64,000 bases of DNA, from contig NZ_CM000745.1 in assembly GCF_000161455.1 (NCBI RefSeq), positions 2,935,064 through 2,999,063 on the forward strand, written 5' to 3'. The position numbers and the translations under genes are program-made. Below the pieces are notes generated by a model. The model was given only the letters and a program-made list of their open reading frames with translations, did no database searches and was not told the origin of the DNA. Of this stretch, positions 15,892 through 25,573 are shown piece by piece; positions within the stretch are counted from its first letter, which is position 1, and each line of letters begins with the position of its first letter. The stretch is from Bacillus pseudomycoides DSM 12442. GTDB taxonomy: Bacteria; Bacillota; Bacilli; Bacillales; Bacillaceae_G.

Positions 15892-16827
15892 TTACTTCTG
15901 TCTTTCTGCTTCTATTTTGTTACCTTTACTATCTACCATTCTTAAAGAACCTGCTCTGAAAAACTCAACAGTATAATCTACTACCGCATTCATTTGTCTA
16001 GCATCTATCTTCTTACCGTCTTTAACAAATTCAGTAGGAATCATAGTTACTTGCTTCTTGTCTGCATTATATAACCACGTACCTGTCATATGGTTGTCTT
16101 CATAAGAAGACTTACCAGTATCATCATAAGCCGTGAATGAATTATCTTCTCTAAAGTCTAAACCTTTATGAAACTCAGAACCTTTGTAACTACCCCACGA
16201 ACCAAATAATTCTTTACCGTCTGCGGATATTTGCACATTGTCATCATCGGATTTAGAAGTTGAAGGAGTATCAGTTTTTGCTCCTGTATCGAAACCAAGA
16301 GCGTTTGCTTGTTTTACTGTAGCGTCTTCAATTGGTTGGAAACCAGTTTTCCAATAACCATTACCTTCTTTTATTAAGTCCATTGACTTTTGAGACTTGT
16401 TTCTGTCTTCATCTGTAACTTTTCCTTTGCCTTTTATAATTTCAACTTGTAATGCATAGGCTTTACTATAACAATCTAACGCTTTTAAGACTTCCTTATG
16501 AGAGTCCTTAAACCCTTTAGGTGGTTCTATCTTATCGAATTTAGAAATAATCTTTTGTAACTCAGTCTCTTCTTTTACTATCTCTTTTACTAAATCCTTT
16601 TCGTCCTTCGTTTTATCCATTGCTATCTCAGTTATAGTAGAGATTTTATTCATTAACTCAGAAGATAAACTCGTCATACGAACTGGATACTGCTCTTTTG
16701 ATAACTTATCCTTAGTTTCTGACTTAGACTCTATTTTTTCTTTTGGCTTTGCGTCTGTTTTATCGGTACCACAACCTGCCAATAACATAATAGGTATCGC
16801 TAAAGTTACTAGTTTCTTTGCTTTCAT
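15892..16827 (-). CDS. Putative lipoprotein, DUF3994-like C-terminal domain
   Basis: 311 residues with signal MKAKKLVTLAIPIMLLAGC. It has a helical middle region and the same C-terminal beta domain as the element 1 lipoprotein (GSWGSYKGSEFHKGLDF, then TGTWLYNADKK). It is a full-length paralogue of 10323-11198. It lies between the shorter lipoprotein gene and the small membrane protein gene in a leftward operon. Confidence 0.75.
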   Translation of the reverse strand: MKAKKLVTLAIPIMLLAGCGTDKTDAKPKEKIESKSETKDKLSKEQYPVRMTSLSSELMNKISTITEIAMDKTKDEKDLVKEIVKEETELQKIISKFDKIEPPKGFKDSHKEVLKALDCYSKAYALQVEIIKGKGKVTDEDRNKSQKSMDLIKEGNGYWKTGFQPIEDATVKQANALGFDTGAKTDTPSTSKSDDDNVQISADGKELFGSWGSYKGSEFHKGLDFREDNSFTAYDDTGKSSYEDNHMTGTWLYNADKKQVTMIPTEFVKDGKKIDARQMNAVVDYTVEFFRAGSLRMVDSKGNKIEAERQK

Positions 16828-16883
16828 ATTTCTATTACCCCTTATTAGTTGAATGATTGTATGTATAATTACAAGTTACTCTA

Positions 16884-17438
16884 TTACTTTGTATGTTCTT
16901 CCATTTTCTTATCAAGTGCTTTGGCGTAGGCATCTTTGGTTTCCTGATTTAACTTATAAATTGCTTCTCTCCACTGTTCTCCATCTACACCTGACATATG
17001 TGGAGAACTTTTTAATACAGCTTCTTGAATCTTCAGTCCATCGTCTTTATCAGCGTCTTTTATTAACTTTGTTCCTTTTCTTGCATCTGTTATCCCTTCT
17101 TGTACGAGTTTATGAATGTCTTTGTATTTATCAGGTACTATTATGTTCTCCATACGGTCTAAGGCTTCATCCATATTGTTTGCTGTTTTAAATACATCTT
17201 TATATTTCTTATTATCTTTTGAAGCTTCTCCTAGTTTTAACAATATTTTATCCTTCTTGAATTGAAACTCTACCAGTTGCTCACAAATATAATACGGATA
17301 CTGTTTTTCAGATATTACTGTTTTCGACATTGCTTTACTAGTTTCCTCAGTCTTAGGGATAGAATCTTTATCTCCTACCCCACAACCTACTAATAATAGA
17401 ACAGGTATTGCTAATGATACGAGTTTCGTTGCTTTCAT
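16884..17438 (-). CDS. Putative lipoprotein, helical
   Basis: 184 residues with signal MKATKLVSLAIPVLLLVGC and lipobox LVGC, followed by a charged helical domain. It is the first gene after the conserved spacer in element 2, in the position held by the DUF3994-like gene in element 1. Function unknown. Confidence 0.7.
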   Translation of the reverse strand: MKATKLVSLAIPVLLLVGCGVGDKDSIPKTEETSKAMSKTVISEKQYPYYICEQLVEFQFKKDKILLKLGEASKDNKKYKDVFKTANNMDEALDRMENIIVPDKYKDIHKLVQEGITDARKGTKLIKDADKDDGLKIQEAVLKSSPHMSGVDGEQWREAIYKLNQETKDAYAKALDKKMEEHTK

Positions 17439-17661
17439 TATGTATACTCCTTCTTAACAGTGTTGTAATTGACTAACATATGGAACTGTAACATAAAATA
17501 AATAAATAAATCTAAGTTCATTTTTTTGTCCTTAAAGGAAATTTTAGGAATTTTAATAATATGATAACATGTATTACGGTTGTAGGGAATCCTCCCTCTG
17601 CATGCTTTTCTTCCCAATTTACCCTTATTCGACCTCTAACGTTTAGCGATTGGGAGCTTTT
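17439..17661 (+). other. Conserved spacer of element 2 (counterpart of 11199-11421)
   Basis: It aligns with the element 1 spacer, sharing TGTATTACGGTTGTAGGGAA-type sequence and TTTACCCTTATTCG. The terminator stem here carries several mismatches (CTCTAACG versus CGATTGGGAG), so the signal appears degraded although the loop TTTAG and the T-run remain. Confidence 0.45.
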
Positions 17662-18224
17662 TTATACTCCCATAAACTCTTTATAGAAGTAGAACTTGTC
17701 CATTAAGTTATTTACAATCCCATTGAAATAAGCAAATTTACCATACTTCATTTTTATTCCAGACTTCACTTTCATAACAAACTCTTTAATAGCTTTTAAG
17801 CCAATAGTAAGCTCCTGGTCTTTAGTAAATGCTTTATCACCTGTTGTGTAATTAACAACTCTATTACACTGTCTTACAACCTTCCACAGTTCTTGAATTG
17901 TTTTTGATTCAGAATAAAAAGAGCTAGTTAAAGAAACGAAACGTTCTGGAACCCAGTGAGCAACAAAGCAGCTTGTTTAATATTCTCTTCAGTAGTATTA
18001 CTATTCTCATTACTATTACGTTTGTTTATATCTTTTATATTTTGTTTTAAGGAAACAGGGGGTGTTTTAATGGTAGGACACTTTGTAGGACTTTTAGTAG
18101 GTTCCTTGTCGGACACTTCTTCCACAATAGGTCGAATTACTATAGCATTAGCAGTTTGCATCATATCAGAATTACTTTTCATAGATACCTGGCGGATCAT
18201 GCCGAGGTCCACAAGTTTCTTCAT
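17662..18224 (-). pseudogene. Rep-like winged-helix gene, truncated and frameshifted
   Basis: Homologous to 11420-12250. The first third, including most of the winged helix, is deleted, so the upstream AAAGGAG site now sits before the internal ATG (MKKLVDLGMIRQV). A one-base loss near 17965-17972 shifts the frame, ending one product at 17928; the remainder (VAHWVPERF to KFYFYKEFMG) lies in the other frame up to a stop at 17662. Clearly inactivated relative to element 1. Confidence 0.8.
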
Positions 18225-18300
18225 TAATATTTGTCTCCTTTGTGGAAACAAAAAAGCAACATAATGCCAAATTTAAGCAAACTTTTGCTAGGTGTTTTTT

Positions 18301-18319
18301 ACCCACAATTCGCCCACAT
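18301..18319 (+). repeat. Two CCCACA repeats, remnant of iteron-like array
   Basis: ACCCACAATTCGCCCACATA: two copies 11 bp apart, in the same position relative to the Rep-like remnant as the three copies in element 1. The hairpins between them and the gene are mostly deleted here. Confidence 0.5.
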
Positions 18320-18537
18320 ATCTTTCTTGTCATATCAAAGTTTATCCGTAATAAGAAAATAGAGAAGAAAAGCCCGCAAAAGCAGGCTGTGTTTTGTCGG
18401 CCGCTTAATGACCATATTTATTTACAAAAGACAAACGAATATTATCGAAAGTCAATATACAAACAATTGTCGTTAAACATTGGTACTACGACATTTATGC
18501 ATAGCTTAATAGATACAAATATTTATTGATTTTTGTT

Positions 18538-18589
18538 CCGCACGCAAGTTCACCAATGGGAACGCGATAAATATATGTCTCTTTATTAA
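18538..18589 (+). repeat. Direct repeat copy C: glnA 3' end at right edge of island
   Basis: 50 of 52 bases match the end of glnA, including the stop codon; in frame it reads RTQVHQWERDKYMSLY with Gln changed to Lys. It is followed by a different terminator, which may be the displaced original glnA terminator. Confidence 0.8.
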
Positions 18590-18625
18590 TATTTTAAAAA
18601 TAAAACGCAATAAACATTAATGTGA

Positions 18626-18659
18626 CGCGGTTTCTGAGTAATCAGGAACCGCGCTTTTG
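18626..18659 (+). terminator. Terminator after glnA tail copy C
   Basis: CGCGGTTTCTGA / TCAGGAACCGCG hairpin followed by CTTTTGTG, about 40 bases after the repeat. It may be the native glnA terminator now separated from its gene. Confidence 0.7.
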
Positions 18660-18706
18660 TGTGTCTGTAAATGTATTGAGAATATTGATTATTTTTACTA
18701 AGAACT

Positions 18707-18739
18707 GAAATTCTTGATACTACTGATATCAAGGATTTC
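18707..18739. repeat. Inverted repeat in the spacer right of the island
   Basis: GAAATTCTTGATA / TATCAAGGATTTC, 13-bp arms with one mismatch and no T-run. The rest of 18660-18878 holds no gene or other signal I can support. Confidence 0.4.
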
Positions 18740-18878
18740 AAAGTTGAATTAAATTTGAAGTAGGAATCTAATTATTCGTAAGGACTATCTAAAACACATG
18801 ATCATGAGACTACTATGATTACAAATCTGATAAATTAATAAAAGGTTTTGTTCTAATTATAGAAATCGCCTTACTCAA

Positions 18879-21113
18879 TCAAATGAACGTATCAAATTCA
18901 TTCGACTTGGGTGGAGAGGATGCTTTTTTCATGAGTTTTTCCCATAATTGTATGAACCTTCTCCATTCCGATGTAGCAGGATGGTTTTGATAAATAACAT
19001 TTTCATAACTAAGAGTGAGTTTTTGCATATCAGTCGAATTGTAAAGGTTATCTACATGGATTGCATATTCTCTCAATGTTTGGCTTTCGTTGCGTGAGAT
19101 GCCGGTTCTTTCCAGTTGTTTTAAAAGTGCATCATAAGCTTTTGCATAAACATCATCTCCTTTTCGGTATTTATAGGAGAGAATGATAAAAAATGCGAAC
19201 CACTTTATTCTAGTAGTAAAGAGGGCATAGCCAGTTATGCTAATTGATATGATACAAAGGAACAAGTATCCCCATGAAAATCCTTTTTTGGAATCCATAA
19301 TCTTTCCGTTAGAGAGGACTTCGGTATCTTCTATTAAATTTTTTTGTTTTGTTTCTGCATTTCGCTGTGGAGTTTGTTCGTTGCTAGGTATCGTAGTTTC
19401 GCTATTTGGTGAAGTGGCAGTTGGAGCAGAAGCGTCATGTGTAAAGTTATATGGATTGCTGAAACCCTTTGTTGGTTCGAACGGGACCCATCCGTATCCT
19501 GGAAAATATACTTCAACCCAAGAGTGTGCATTGTTATTATCGATTGTGTAAATGTTCTCATAATCTGAATTCGTTACTTTGTTTTCAAGAGTGCCCCCGG
19601 TATAGCCCTTTACCCAGCGTGCCGGAATCCCAATAGAGCGAAGTAAAACAATCATAGACGTGGAAAAATTATTGCAGTATCCACTTTTTGTATCAAATAT
19701 AAATTGATCTGCATAATCTTGATCCTTTCCAGGAACCTTAACATGTTCTGTTTCATATACAAAAGAATTATTTGCGAAGTAGCTTTCAACAGCTAATACT
19801 TGATCGTATCGATTGTTTTTATCTTTTGTAAGATTTATCGCTAAGTCTTTTACCCTCTTTGGTAATGAGTCCGGTAATTGAGTATATTTTTCTATGAAAT
19901 AAGAGCTTGCCTCTAGACCCTCAGCCGCTTTTACAGCTTTTAAGTTTTCGATAGAAAAATGAGGAGTCTTATAAGTCACCTTATATTTATTTAAGGTAGT
20001 AGAAGAGCCTTCTTTCATCATATCGATTTTTTCCGAAAAGGGATCTGCACGGAATGATACATCTGAAGCAGCTTCAACCGATACTAATCCCGCGGGATAA
20101 ATAAGGTGAGGTGAGTCTTTTTGCATGGTGATAATTGCTTCGGCAGTTTCCGTTTTTGTATTTTGTTCATACCAACTCAATACGTTGTTTTTATTCTTAA
20201 AAGAAATTTTTTTCGGGTTATCAGAAATTTCCCAACCCTTTCCGGTATAAAAGTCTTTTGTTTCAACTCTCCAATATTGACTATTTTGCATTTGCGCTGT
20301 GAAAACAACTGTGTCGTCCCATTTAAAAGGACCGCCTAATTGAGAGTCATCCATACCGTAACCGACTTTGTTGATTGTTGTCTCTTTATTTGCTGAAGGT
20401 GTATCGAATCTGAAGAAAGTATCAATATTGGATAATTGAGGACCGGGTTTGGGAGCGAAATATCCAATAGTTATCGTAAATATAATAGATACCGCAATTG
20501 GGATGAGCAATTGCGGTGTGGATTTGGTATGCTTTTGTAAGTTCTCGAACGTTTTTATACGTTCAATCTGGAGAAGGCTGAGCATGAAAAGACCCGTTAT
20601 AATTGTACGAATAATCGCCTTGTTCATGTCATATAAGCCGAATATATCAAAAATTGTAATATAAATAACGGTTAACGTAAGAAATAAGAGTCCGCGTTTT
20701 TGGTGAATCAGCCAATAAAGGGTGAGGAAGCACGAAAACCAAAGAACTAAAAAAAATAAAAAGGTCTGAAAAGATTTGGAAAGATCCCACCAATTTGCTT
20801 GAAAGAGAAGGCGGATATTGTGAAAAAAATCAGATAAGAATTCTACCAACCAAGCAGGATGAATAAAAGGTCCCTTATAATCTACCGAATGAATCATAAA
20901 TAAGATGACTACAATCTTTATCGAAATTTGGAATCGCGTTTGAAAAAAAGAGAGAATGAAGCAAATTCCTATAAATCCTGTAAAGAGGTTCAATCTCACC
21001 ATGTCTGTAATTTCTATAAGTGGTCGCAACCATTCTAATAAAATGAGAAAACCAAATAAATGCATTAGGAAACTACTGATATCCCATTTATTATTTGAAG
21101 GTAATATGGTCAT
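18879..21113 (-). CDS. Transglutaminase-domain membrane protein (YebA family)
   Basis: 744 residues with about six membrane segments in the first 215 residues. An external transglutaminase-like protease domain follows, with Cys in SGYCNNFST (about 475), His in NNNAHSWVEVYF (about 514) and FEPTKGF after it. Another membrane segment lies near 620, then a cytoplasmic C-terminal domain. The substrate is unknown. It is last in a three-gene operon with DUF58 and MoxR genes, overlapping the former by ATGA. Confidence 0.9.
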   Translation of the reverse strand: MTILPSNNKWDISSFLMHLFGFLILLEWLRPLIEITDMVRLNLFTGFIGICFILSFFQTRFQISIKIVVILFMIHSVDYKGPFIHPAWLVEFLSDFFHNIRLLFQANWWDLSKSFQTFLFFLVLWFSCFLTLYWLIHQKRGLLFLTLTVIYITIFDIFGLYDMNKAIIRTIITGLFMLSLLQIERIKTFENLQKHTKSTPQLLIPIAVSIIFTITIGYFAPKPGPQLSNIDTFFRFDTPSANKETTINKVGYGMDDSQLGGPFKWDDTVVFTAQMQNSQYWRVETKDFYTGKGWEISDNPKKISFKNKNNVLSWYEQNTKTETAEAIITMQKDSPHLIYPAGLVSVEAASDVSFRADPFSEKIDMMKEGSSTTLNKYKVTYKTPHFSIENLKAVKAAEGLEASSYFIEKYTQLPDSLPKRVKDLAINLTKDKNNRYDQVLAVESYFANNSFVYETEHVKVPGKDQDYADQFIFDTKSGYCNNFSTSMIVLLRSIGIPARWVKGYTGGTLENKVTNSDYENIYTIDNNNAHSWVEVYFPGYGWVPFEPTKGFSNPYNFTHDASAPTATSPNSETTIPSNEQTPQRNAETKQKNLIEDTEVLSNGKIMDSKKGFSWGYLFLCIISISITGYALFTTRIKWFAFFIILSYKYRKGDDVYAKAYDALLKQLERTGISRNESQTLREYAIHVDNLYNSTDMQKLTLSYENVIYQNHPATSEWRRFIQLWEKLMKKASSPPKSNEFDTFI

Positions 21114-22324
21114 TTGTTCACCTCAAAAAATACATTTGTATAATGATTCTCATAAACTGCTTTCACGAATACTTTTTGTTTTCTTAGCGTTTCGAGTAGG
21201 CTTAGTTCCAATTTTGAGAATTGATGTACTTTTTCCTTGACGACAAATATCATTAGCTTACTGCTTTTCAGTGATATACTGTCAGCAACTTTTTGAATAT
21301 CGGGAGAAAGATTACTTGTTACAAGTATGAATGTTACTGGTTGATAGATTTTCTTTAACTCTATTTCTACAGTTTGAGAGAGCGGAAACATATTGTCTGC
21401 TTGTACTTTTGCTAAATGGTGAAAAATTTGTTGTAATTGTGTCTCACCATGACGTAAAGGAAGAACGGTTTGTTCTTTTCCGGCGGATATAAATGATGCT
21501 TGTGAATCTTGTTTTAGGATAGACCTCACGAGAGAAGCTGTAAACGTAACAACCAATTCGAACAGGGGAGAGGGGGTTCTGTCCATGAAAATCACGGCAT
21601 CATGACTTCGTTGTTGTTCAAACTCTTTCGTCATAATCTTGTTTTTTCGAGCAGTTGCCTTCCAATCGATCCATGAAAAACGGTCACCAGGTTTATAGTC
21701 TCTGACACCAGATGAGACTGTTGCATCTCTTGCTACATTCACATTTGATGAGAGTGTTCCTTGTTCGAAATCGTTTTCTAATTGTCTATAAGTTATGTCT
21801 ACATAGTGGGGATAAACTAAAAATCTATTGGGAACTGAAAAGATTGTCTCTTTTTCGATAATCCCGAATACATCACCAGTTTTTACACGCACACTCGAAA
21901 AGGTGTGTTCTCCTCTTGGGATTGCGTCGATTACATATTGATATGAAATGTTTCGCTTGAATCCTGGAAATAATAACACTTTTGCATTTTTTGATTGTTT
22001 GCGAGTTTTGAACTCCATGGGTAGCACTTCTTCTACAATTAAATAAAGCAAGGGGAAGGGGATTTTTCGTTTTATTGTAATAGTGCATAAGAACTGCTGT
22101 CCTGCTGTAAACTCCTTTTGATTTGTTATGCGTTTCACCTCGGCGTTCCACAAGGCACAAAAGGGTAACAATAATGAGTAAAGACCGAAAGGACTAAAGG
22201 TGTAAAATAGAAACCAGCTTACAAATTCTCCTTGTAACATGGTGTATACAAATGTTAAAGCGATGAATAAAGCAAGCAACGATAGCTTCCCGGCGTGACG
22301 ACCATTTCGTAGTAGCTGTTTCAT
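21110..22324 (-). CDS. DUF58 family protein (YeaD-like)
   Basis: 404 residues. Two membrane helices lie near the N-terminus, then a DUF58 / von Willebrand A-like domain with the typical block YKPGDRFSWIDWKATARKNK at about 203-222. Family members act with MoxR ATPases, possibly in envelope or complex assembly. It overlaps both neighbours by one to four bases, so translation is coupled. Confidence 0.9.
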   Translation of the reverse strand: MKQLLRNGRHAGKLSLLALFIALTFVYTMLQGEFVSWFLFYTFSPFGLYSLLLPFCALWNAEVKRITNQKEFTAGQQFLCTITIKRKIPFPLLYLIVEEVLPMEFKTRKQSKNAKVLLFPGFKRNISYQYVIDAIPRGEHTFSSVRVKTGDVFGIIEKETIFSVPNRFLVYPHYVDITYRQLENDFEQGTLSSNVNVARDATVSSGVRDYKPGDRFSWIDWKATARKNKIMTKEFEQQRSHDAVIFMDRTPSPLFELVVTFTASLVRSILKQDSQASFISAGKEQTVLPLRHGETQLQQIFHHLAKVQADNMFPLSQTVEIELKKIYQPVTFILVTSNLSPDIQKVADSISLKSSKLMIFVVKEKVHQFSKLELSLLETLRKQKVFVKAVYENHYTNVFFEVNK

Positions 22325-23286
22325 TAGGAGTTTTTCGCCTTTTGAGCCGGTACTGGAGTCCGGGCGATAATTTTTATGATAACGCTTTCTGGTGTTATCC
22401 CTTCAAATTTCGTCTCTATTTTTAAAATGAGTCTATGAGCTAAAACATATGGAGCTAAACATTTAACATCATCTGGAATGACAAAATCCCTGCCATTTAT
22501 GAGCGCATAAGCTTGTGCAGCTTTCATCAAAGCAATGGAGCCACGGGGGCTAGCCCCTAGCTGTACGGAATTATAAGATCGGGTTTGATTAACGATTTTT
22601 ACGATGTAGTGTTTGATGGCCTTGTCTGTATATATTGCCCGTACGTTTTGTTGTAAGTGTAGTAATTCTTCTATTGTAATAACGGCTTGTAAATGAGAGA
22701 TAGGCTTTGTTTTTTCTGTCCGATTTAAAATTTCAAATTCTTCTTCCGGTGTGGGATAGCCCATTTTTAGCTTTAGTAAGAAACGGTCGAGCTGAGCCTC
22801 TGGTAAAGGATACGTTCCTTCATACTCAATTGGATTTTGTGTAGCTATTACAAAAAATGGCTTTGGTAAAGGTCTTGTTATACCATCTACTGTTAAATTG
22901 CCTTCCTCCATACTTTCAAGCAAGGCTGACTGCGTTTTTGGTGATGTACGGTTAATTTCATCAGCTAGCACGATATTTCCCATAATAGGTCCTGCCATAA
23001 ATTCAAATTGATATTCTTTCGGATTATAAATAGAAACACCTGTTACATCTGATGGCAGTAAATCAGGAGTAAATTGAATCCGTTTGAAATTTGCATCGAT
23101 GGATTTTGCAAGGGCTTGTACCATCATTGTTTTCCCGACACCTGGTACATCTTCTAATAGTACATGGCCTTCGGTTAAGAGAGCCGCTAAGGTAAGAATG
23201 ATTTCCTTTCGCTTTCCGACAATCACTTTTTCAATGTTATTGATTATCTTTTCTACAATTGGGTGCAAAGAATCGAGTTGCGTCAT
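22324..23286 (-). CDS. MoxR-family AAA ATPase
   Basis: 320 residues with Walker A GVPGVGKTMM at about 44-53, Walker B NIVLADEINR and sensor region FVIATQNPIEYEG. MoxR ATPases act as chaperones for partner proteins containing von Willebrand A folds, here probably the DUF58 protein. A GGGAGGAGT ribosome site precedes the ATG at 23286. First gene of the operon. Confidence 0.93.
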   Translation of the reverse strand: MTQLDSLHPIVEKIINNIEKVIVGKRKEIILTLAALLTEGHVLLEDVPGVGKTMMVQALAKSIDANFKRIQFTPDLLPSDVTGVSIYNPKEYQFEFMAGPIMGNIVLADEINRTSPKTQSALLESMEEGNLTVDGITRPLPKPFFVIATQNPIEYEGTYPLPEAQLDRFLLKLKMGYPTPEEEFEILNRTEKTKPISHLQAVITIEELLHLQQNVRAIYTDKAIKHYIVKIVNQTRSYNSVQLGASPRGSIALMKAAQAYALINGRDFVIPDDVKCLAPYVLAHRLILKIETKFEGITPESVIIKIIARTPVPAQKAKNS

Positions 23287-23714
23287 CGTACTCCTCCCAA
23301 TTTCATTTTTTATAGTTGATTCAATTTATTGTGAAAATTATGTTTCGTGTAAAATAAAATTTGCTTTTAGATTTTTGTTGCAAGAAAAAACCAATCTACG
23401 GGGAAATTGAAGGGAATTTGCTTGAAATGGTTGGTATTGTTGAGGAAATTACCCCTTTTTGTCACTTTATATAATTTCTATGTCATTTAAGGAAATCCTA
23501 CTCTACGTTTTTAAATTATTTTGTTTTGACTCTAGTCTTATGTGCATGAAATTTGTTTCCAGTGTAAAAATATTTCACTAGAAACATAGATTAACAATAT
23601 TCTAGTAACTATGGGATTTAACAACTAATTGACAAGTTCAATAAAATTACACTTATCTCAACGTATTATTCAGAAGTATTTTAGATTTTGAGGTTGAATA
23701 TTTCATTTGTAAAA

Positions 23715-23745
23715 TAGGGACAAGCAATTGTATGAGCTGTCCCTA
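23715..23745 (-). terminator. sspH terminator
   Basis: TAGGGACA / TGTCCCTA stem; on the minus strand it is followed by TTTTA. The spacer from 23287 to 23714 holds the start region of the MoxR operon and nothing else that I see. Confidence 0.7.
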
Positions 23746-23791
23746 ACAAACATCACTCTGAGTAGTGTTTGGATTAAAAATTATTGTTTGT

Positions 23792-23971
23792 TTAATGTTC
23801 TATTAAGTTGGATAAAGGAATTTCCTGCTCATTTTGAGGCTCATTAAGGGGGTAAATTCTAGCTGTTTCATTATTTTTATCTACATTTTGAATATAAATC
23901 GGAACTCCATTATAGGTTACATTAGCCATAACCGGTGAAGATGCAATCTCTTGTGCTCGTTGTTTGTTCAT
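23792..23971 (-). CDS. sspH: Small acid-soluble spore protein H
   Basis: 59 residues starting MNKQRAQEIASSPVMANVTY and continuing NGVPIYIQNVD, the recognisable SspH core. A perfect AGGAGG lies 8 bases before the ATG. SspH is a minor DNA-associated spore core protein made in the forespore under sigma G. A possible sigma-G promoter (GAATA and AATATTA, 18-bp spacing on the minus strand) lies around 24000-24035, but this is weak. Confidence 0.93.
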   Translation of the reverse strand: MNKQRAQEIASSPVMANVTYNGVPIYIQNVDKNNETARIYPLNEPQNEQEIPLSNLIEH

Positions 23972-24314
23972 GATAATGACCTCCTTTTGACTTATAACAG
24001 TAATAATATTTACTTTAAACTACTTAATTATTCTTAATACTCAATAGTACGCAAATAGGTATTAATTCTGATTTTAAGCATATAAGTTTATAAAGTTTAT
24101 CTTGATGGACAAGGAGTGAGCTTTTTTTGGCTACCGATAATGATAGGTTATGTTAATTTCCACATGTATACGAGATTTATCATTATTTATGTTGTGATGA
24201 ATAGAAAAAATAATCTTATTTTTATAGTCATAATGAACTTTTATTGATGGTATTTTTATCTATATTTATTCATAAGAATAGAACTAGCGTAGTATTTACT
24301 GGGGGGGATTGAGA

Positions 24315-25163
24315 ATGAATAGGGATGAAACCTCATTACATCCTGATACGGGTGTTACGTCTGTAATGTTTGTTGAACGATCATTAAATGAAATCCGTTT
24401 TTGGTCTAGAATCATGAAAGAGCATTCTCTATTTCTTCGATTGGGGTTTAGATGTGAGGATACTCAATTAATCCAAGAGGCTAATCAATTTTACCGATTG
24501 TTTGAACACATCGAACAAATTGCATATTCTTATACAAATCAAACAGATCCTGAGCAAATAAAGAGATTTAATTCAGAAGTACAACAAGCTGCAACTAATA
24601 TTTTTGGATTTAAACGAAAAATTCTAGGATTAATTCTCACATGTAAATTGCCAGGACAAAATAATTTTCCACTGTTAGTTGACCATACAAGTAGGGAAGC
24701 TGATTATTTTAGAAAACGCTTAATTGAATTAAATGAAGGTAGATTGGATGCTCTTCCTGATGCTATTATTAAAGAAAATGTTTTCTTTTTAAGGATTATG
24801 GCAGACCATGCTAAATTTATTGGTCATCTTCTTGATCCATCGGAAAGAAAGCTTGTAGATATAGCCCGGAATTTTAGCAATGATTTTGATGAATTGATGT
24901 ATCAAGCAATTGACTTAGAATCTATGAAACCACAATCTCAAACAGTTCCTCTTTTAGATCAATTTTTGGATCAAAATCGTGTGTCAGTCACATCTCTTCG
25001 GGATTTTAAGAAAACGGCACGTGATTTAATTGAGCAATGTAAAATAAAGAGTATCATTCATCCACTATTAGCAGACCATGTTTTCCGTGAAGCTGATAGA
25101 TTTCTTGAAATAATTGATATGTTTGATGCTCATCTTACAAGCGTTAAATCACAATCTAGATAG
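24315..25163 (+). CDS. DUF2935 family protein
   Basis: 282 residues in two related helical halves. The first begins VERSLNEIRFWSRIMKEHSLFLRLGF; the second has FFLRIMADHAKFIGHLL and ends with LLADHVFREADRFLEII. His and Glu residues recur as in four-helix-bundle proteins. The ATG at 24315 is placed well after GGGGGGGA; TTG at 24309 is too close. A broken paralogue lies at 25707. Function is not established. Confidence 0.85.
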   Translation: MNRDETSLHPDTGVTSVMFVERSLNEIRFWSRIMKEHSLFLRLGFRCEDTQLIQEANQFYRLFEHIEQIAYSYTNQTDPEQIKRFNSEVQQAATNIFGFKRKILGLILTCKLPGQNNFPLLVDHTSREADYFRKRLIELNEGRLDALPDAIIKENVFFLRIMADHAKFIGHLLDPSERKLVDIARNFSNDFDELMYQAIDLESMKPQSQTVPLLDQFLDQNRVSVTSLRDFKKTARDLIEQCKIKSIIHPLLADHVFREADRFLEIIDMFDAHLTSVKSQSR

Positions 25164-25200
25164 TAGGATGTGGGTAAAAACACCATTTTTTCCATGAGTT

Positions 25201-25236
25201 AAGAAGCTAACAATAAATTGTTAGCTTCTTTTTCTT
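25201..25236 (+). terminator. Terminator of DUF2935 gene
   Basis: AAGAAGCTAACAAT / ATTGTTAGCTTCTT, a 14-bp perfect stem followed by TTTCTTG. Confidence 0.9.
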
Positions 25237-25328
25237 GTGATTTATCTTCTTGATAATTAAGAATTAGGAAGGTGAATTATATAGTTAATGAATGAGGGCT
25301 TAATACAAATTAGTGGAGTTTAATTATC

Positions 25329-25370
25329 AAAACTAAAAGGGACTCGTAGGTAAGAGTCCCTTTTAGTTTT
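25329..25370 (+). terminator. Second terminator with no gene before it
   Basis: A 17-bp perfect stem, AAAACTAAAAGGGACTC and its complement, ending in TTTTAGTTTT. It lies about 95 bases after the previous terminator; only an 11-codon frame (25288-25323, MNEGLIQISGV, with AAGGTG upstream) sits between them. It could end a small RNA. Confidence 0.65.
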
Positions 25371-25573
25371 ATATTGCTAGATTTGAAATGTATCAAGTAT
25401 ATTATCTTTCCCTTCTTTATTGATTCCGATATGTTTAAGTGTGATTTATGGTGTACTATGATTGAGTATTCCTTGCAACTGACCTCTTTATTTACAGTAT
25501 TTTGAATATATACTTTTGTTATGTATTTTGGGATATCGGGGGGGGCGGCATAAAGTTAATGTTTAAGGGGAAA

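Larger units (their letters stand above)
12588..18537. mobile_element. Putative integrated element 2 in glnA (5.95 kb)
   Basis: The segment between repeat copies B and C. It has the same skeleton as element 1 (endolysin tail, leftward lipoproteins, conserved spacer, Rep-like gene, CCCAC repeats). It additionally holds a nonsense-interrupted surface-type gene, a second endolysin tail, a Rap/propeptide pair and a small membrane protein. Its Rep-like gene is truncated and frameshifted, so it looks like the older or decayed copy. Confidence 0.6.
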
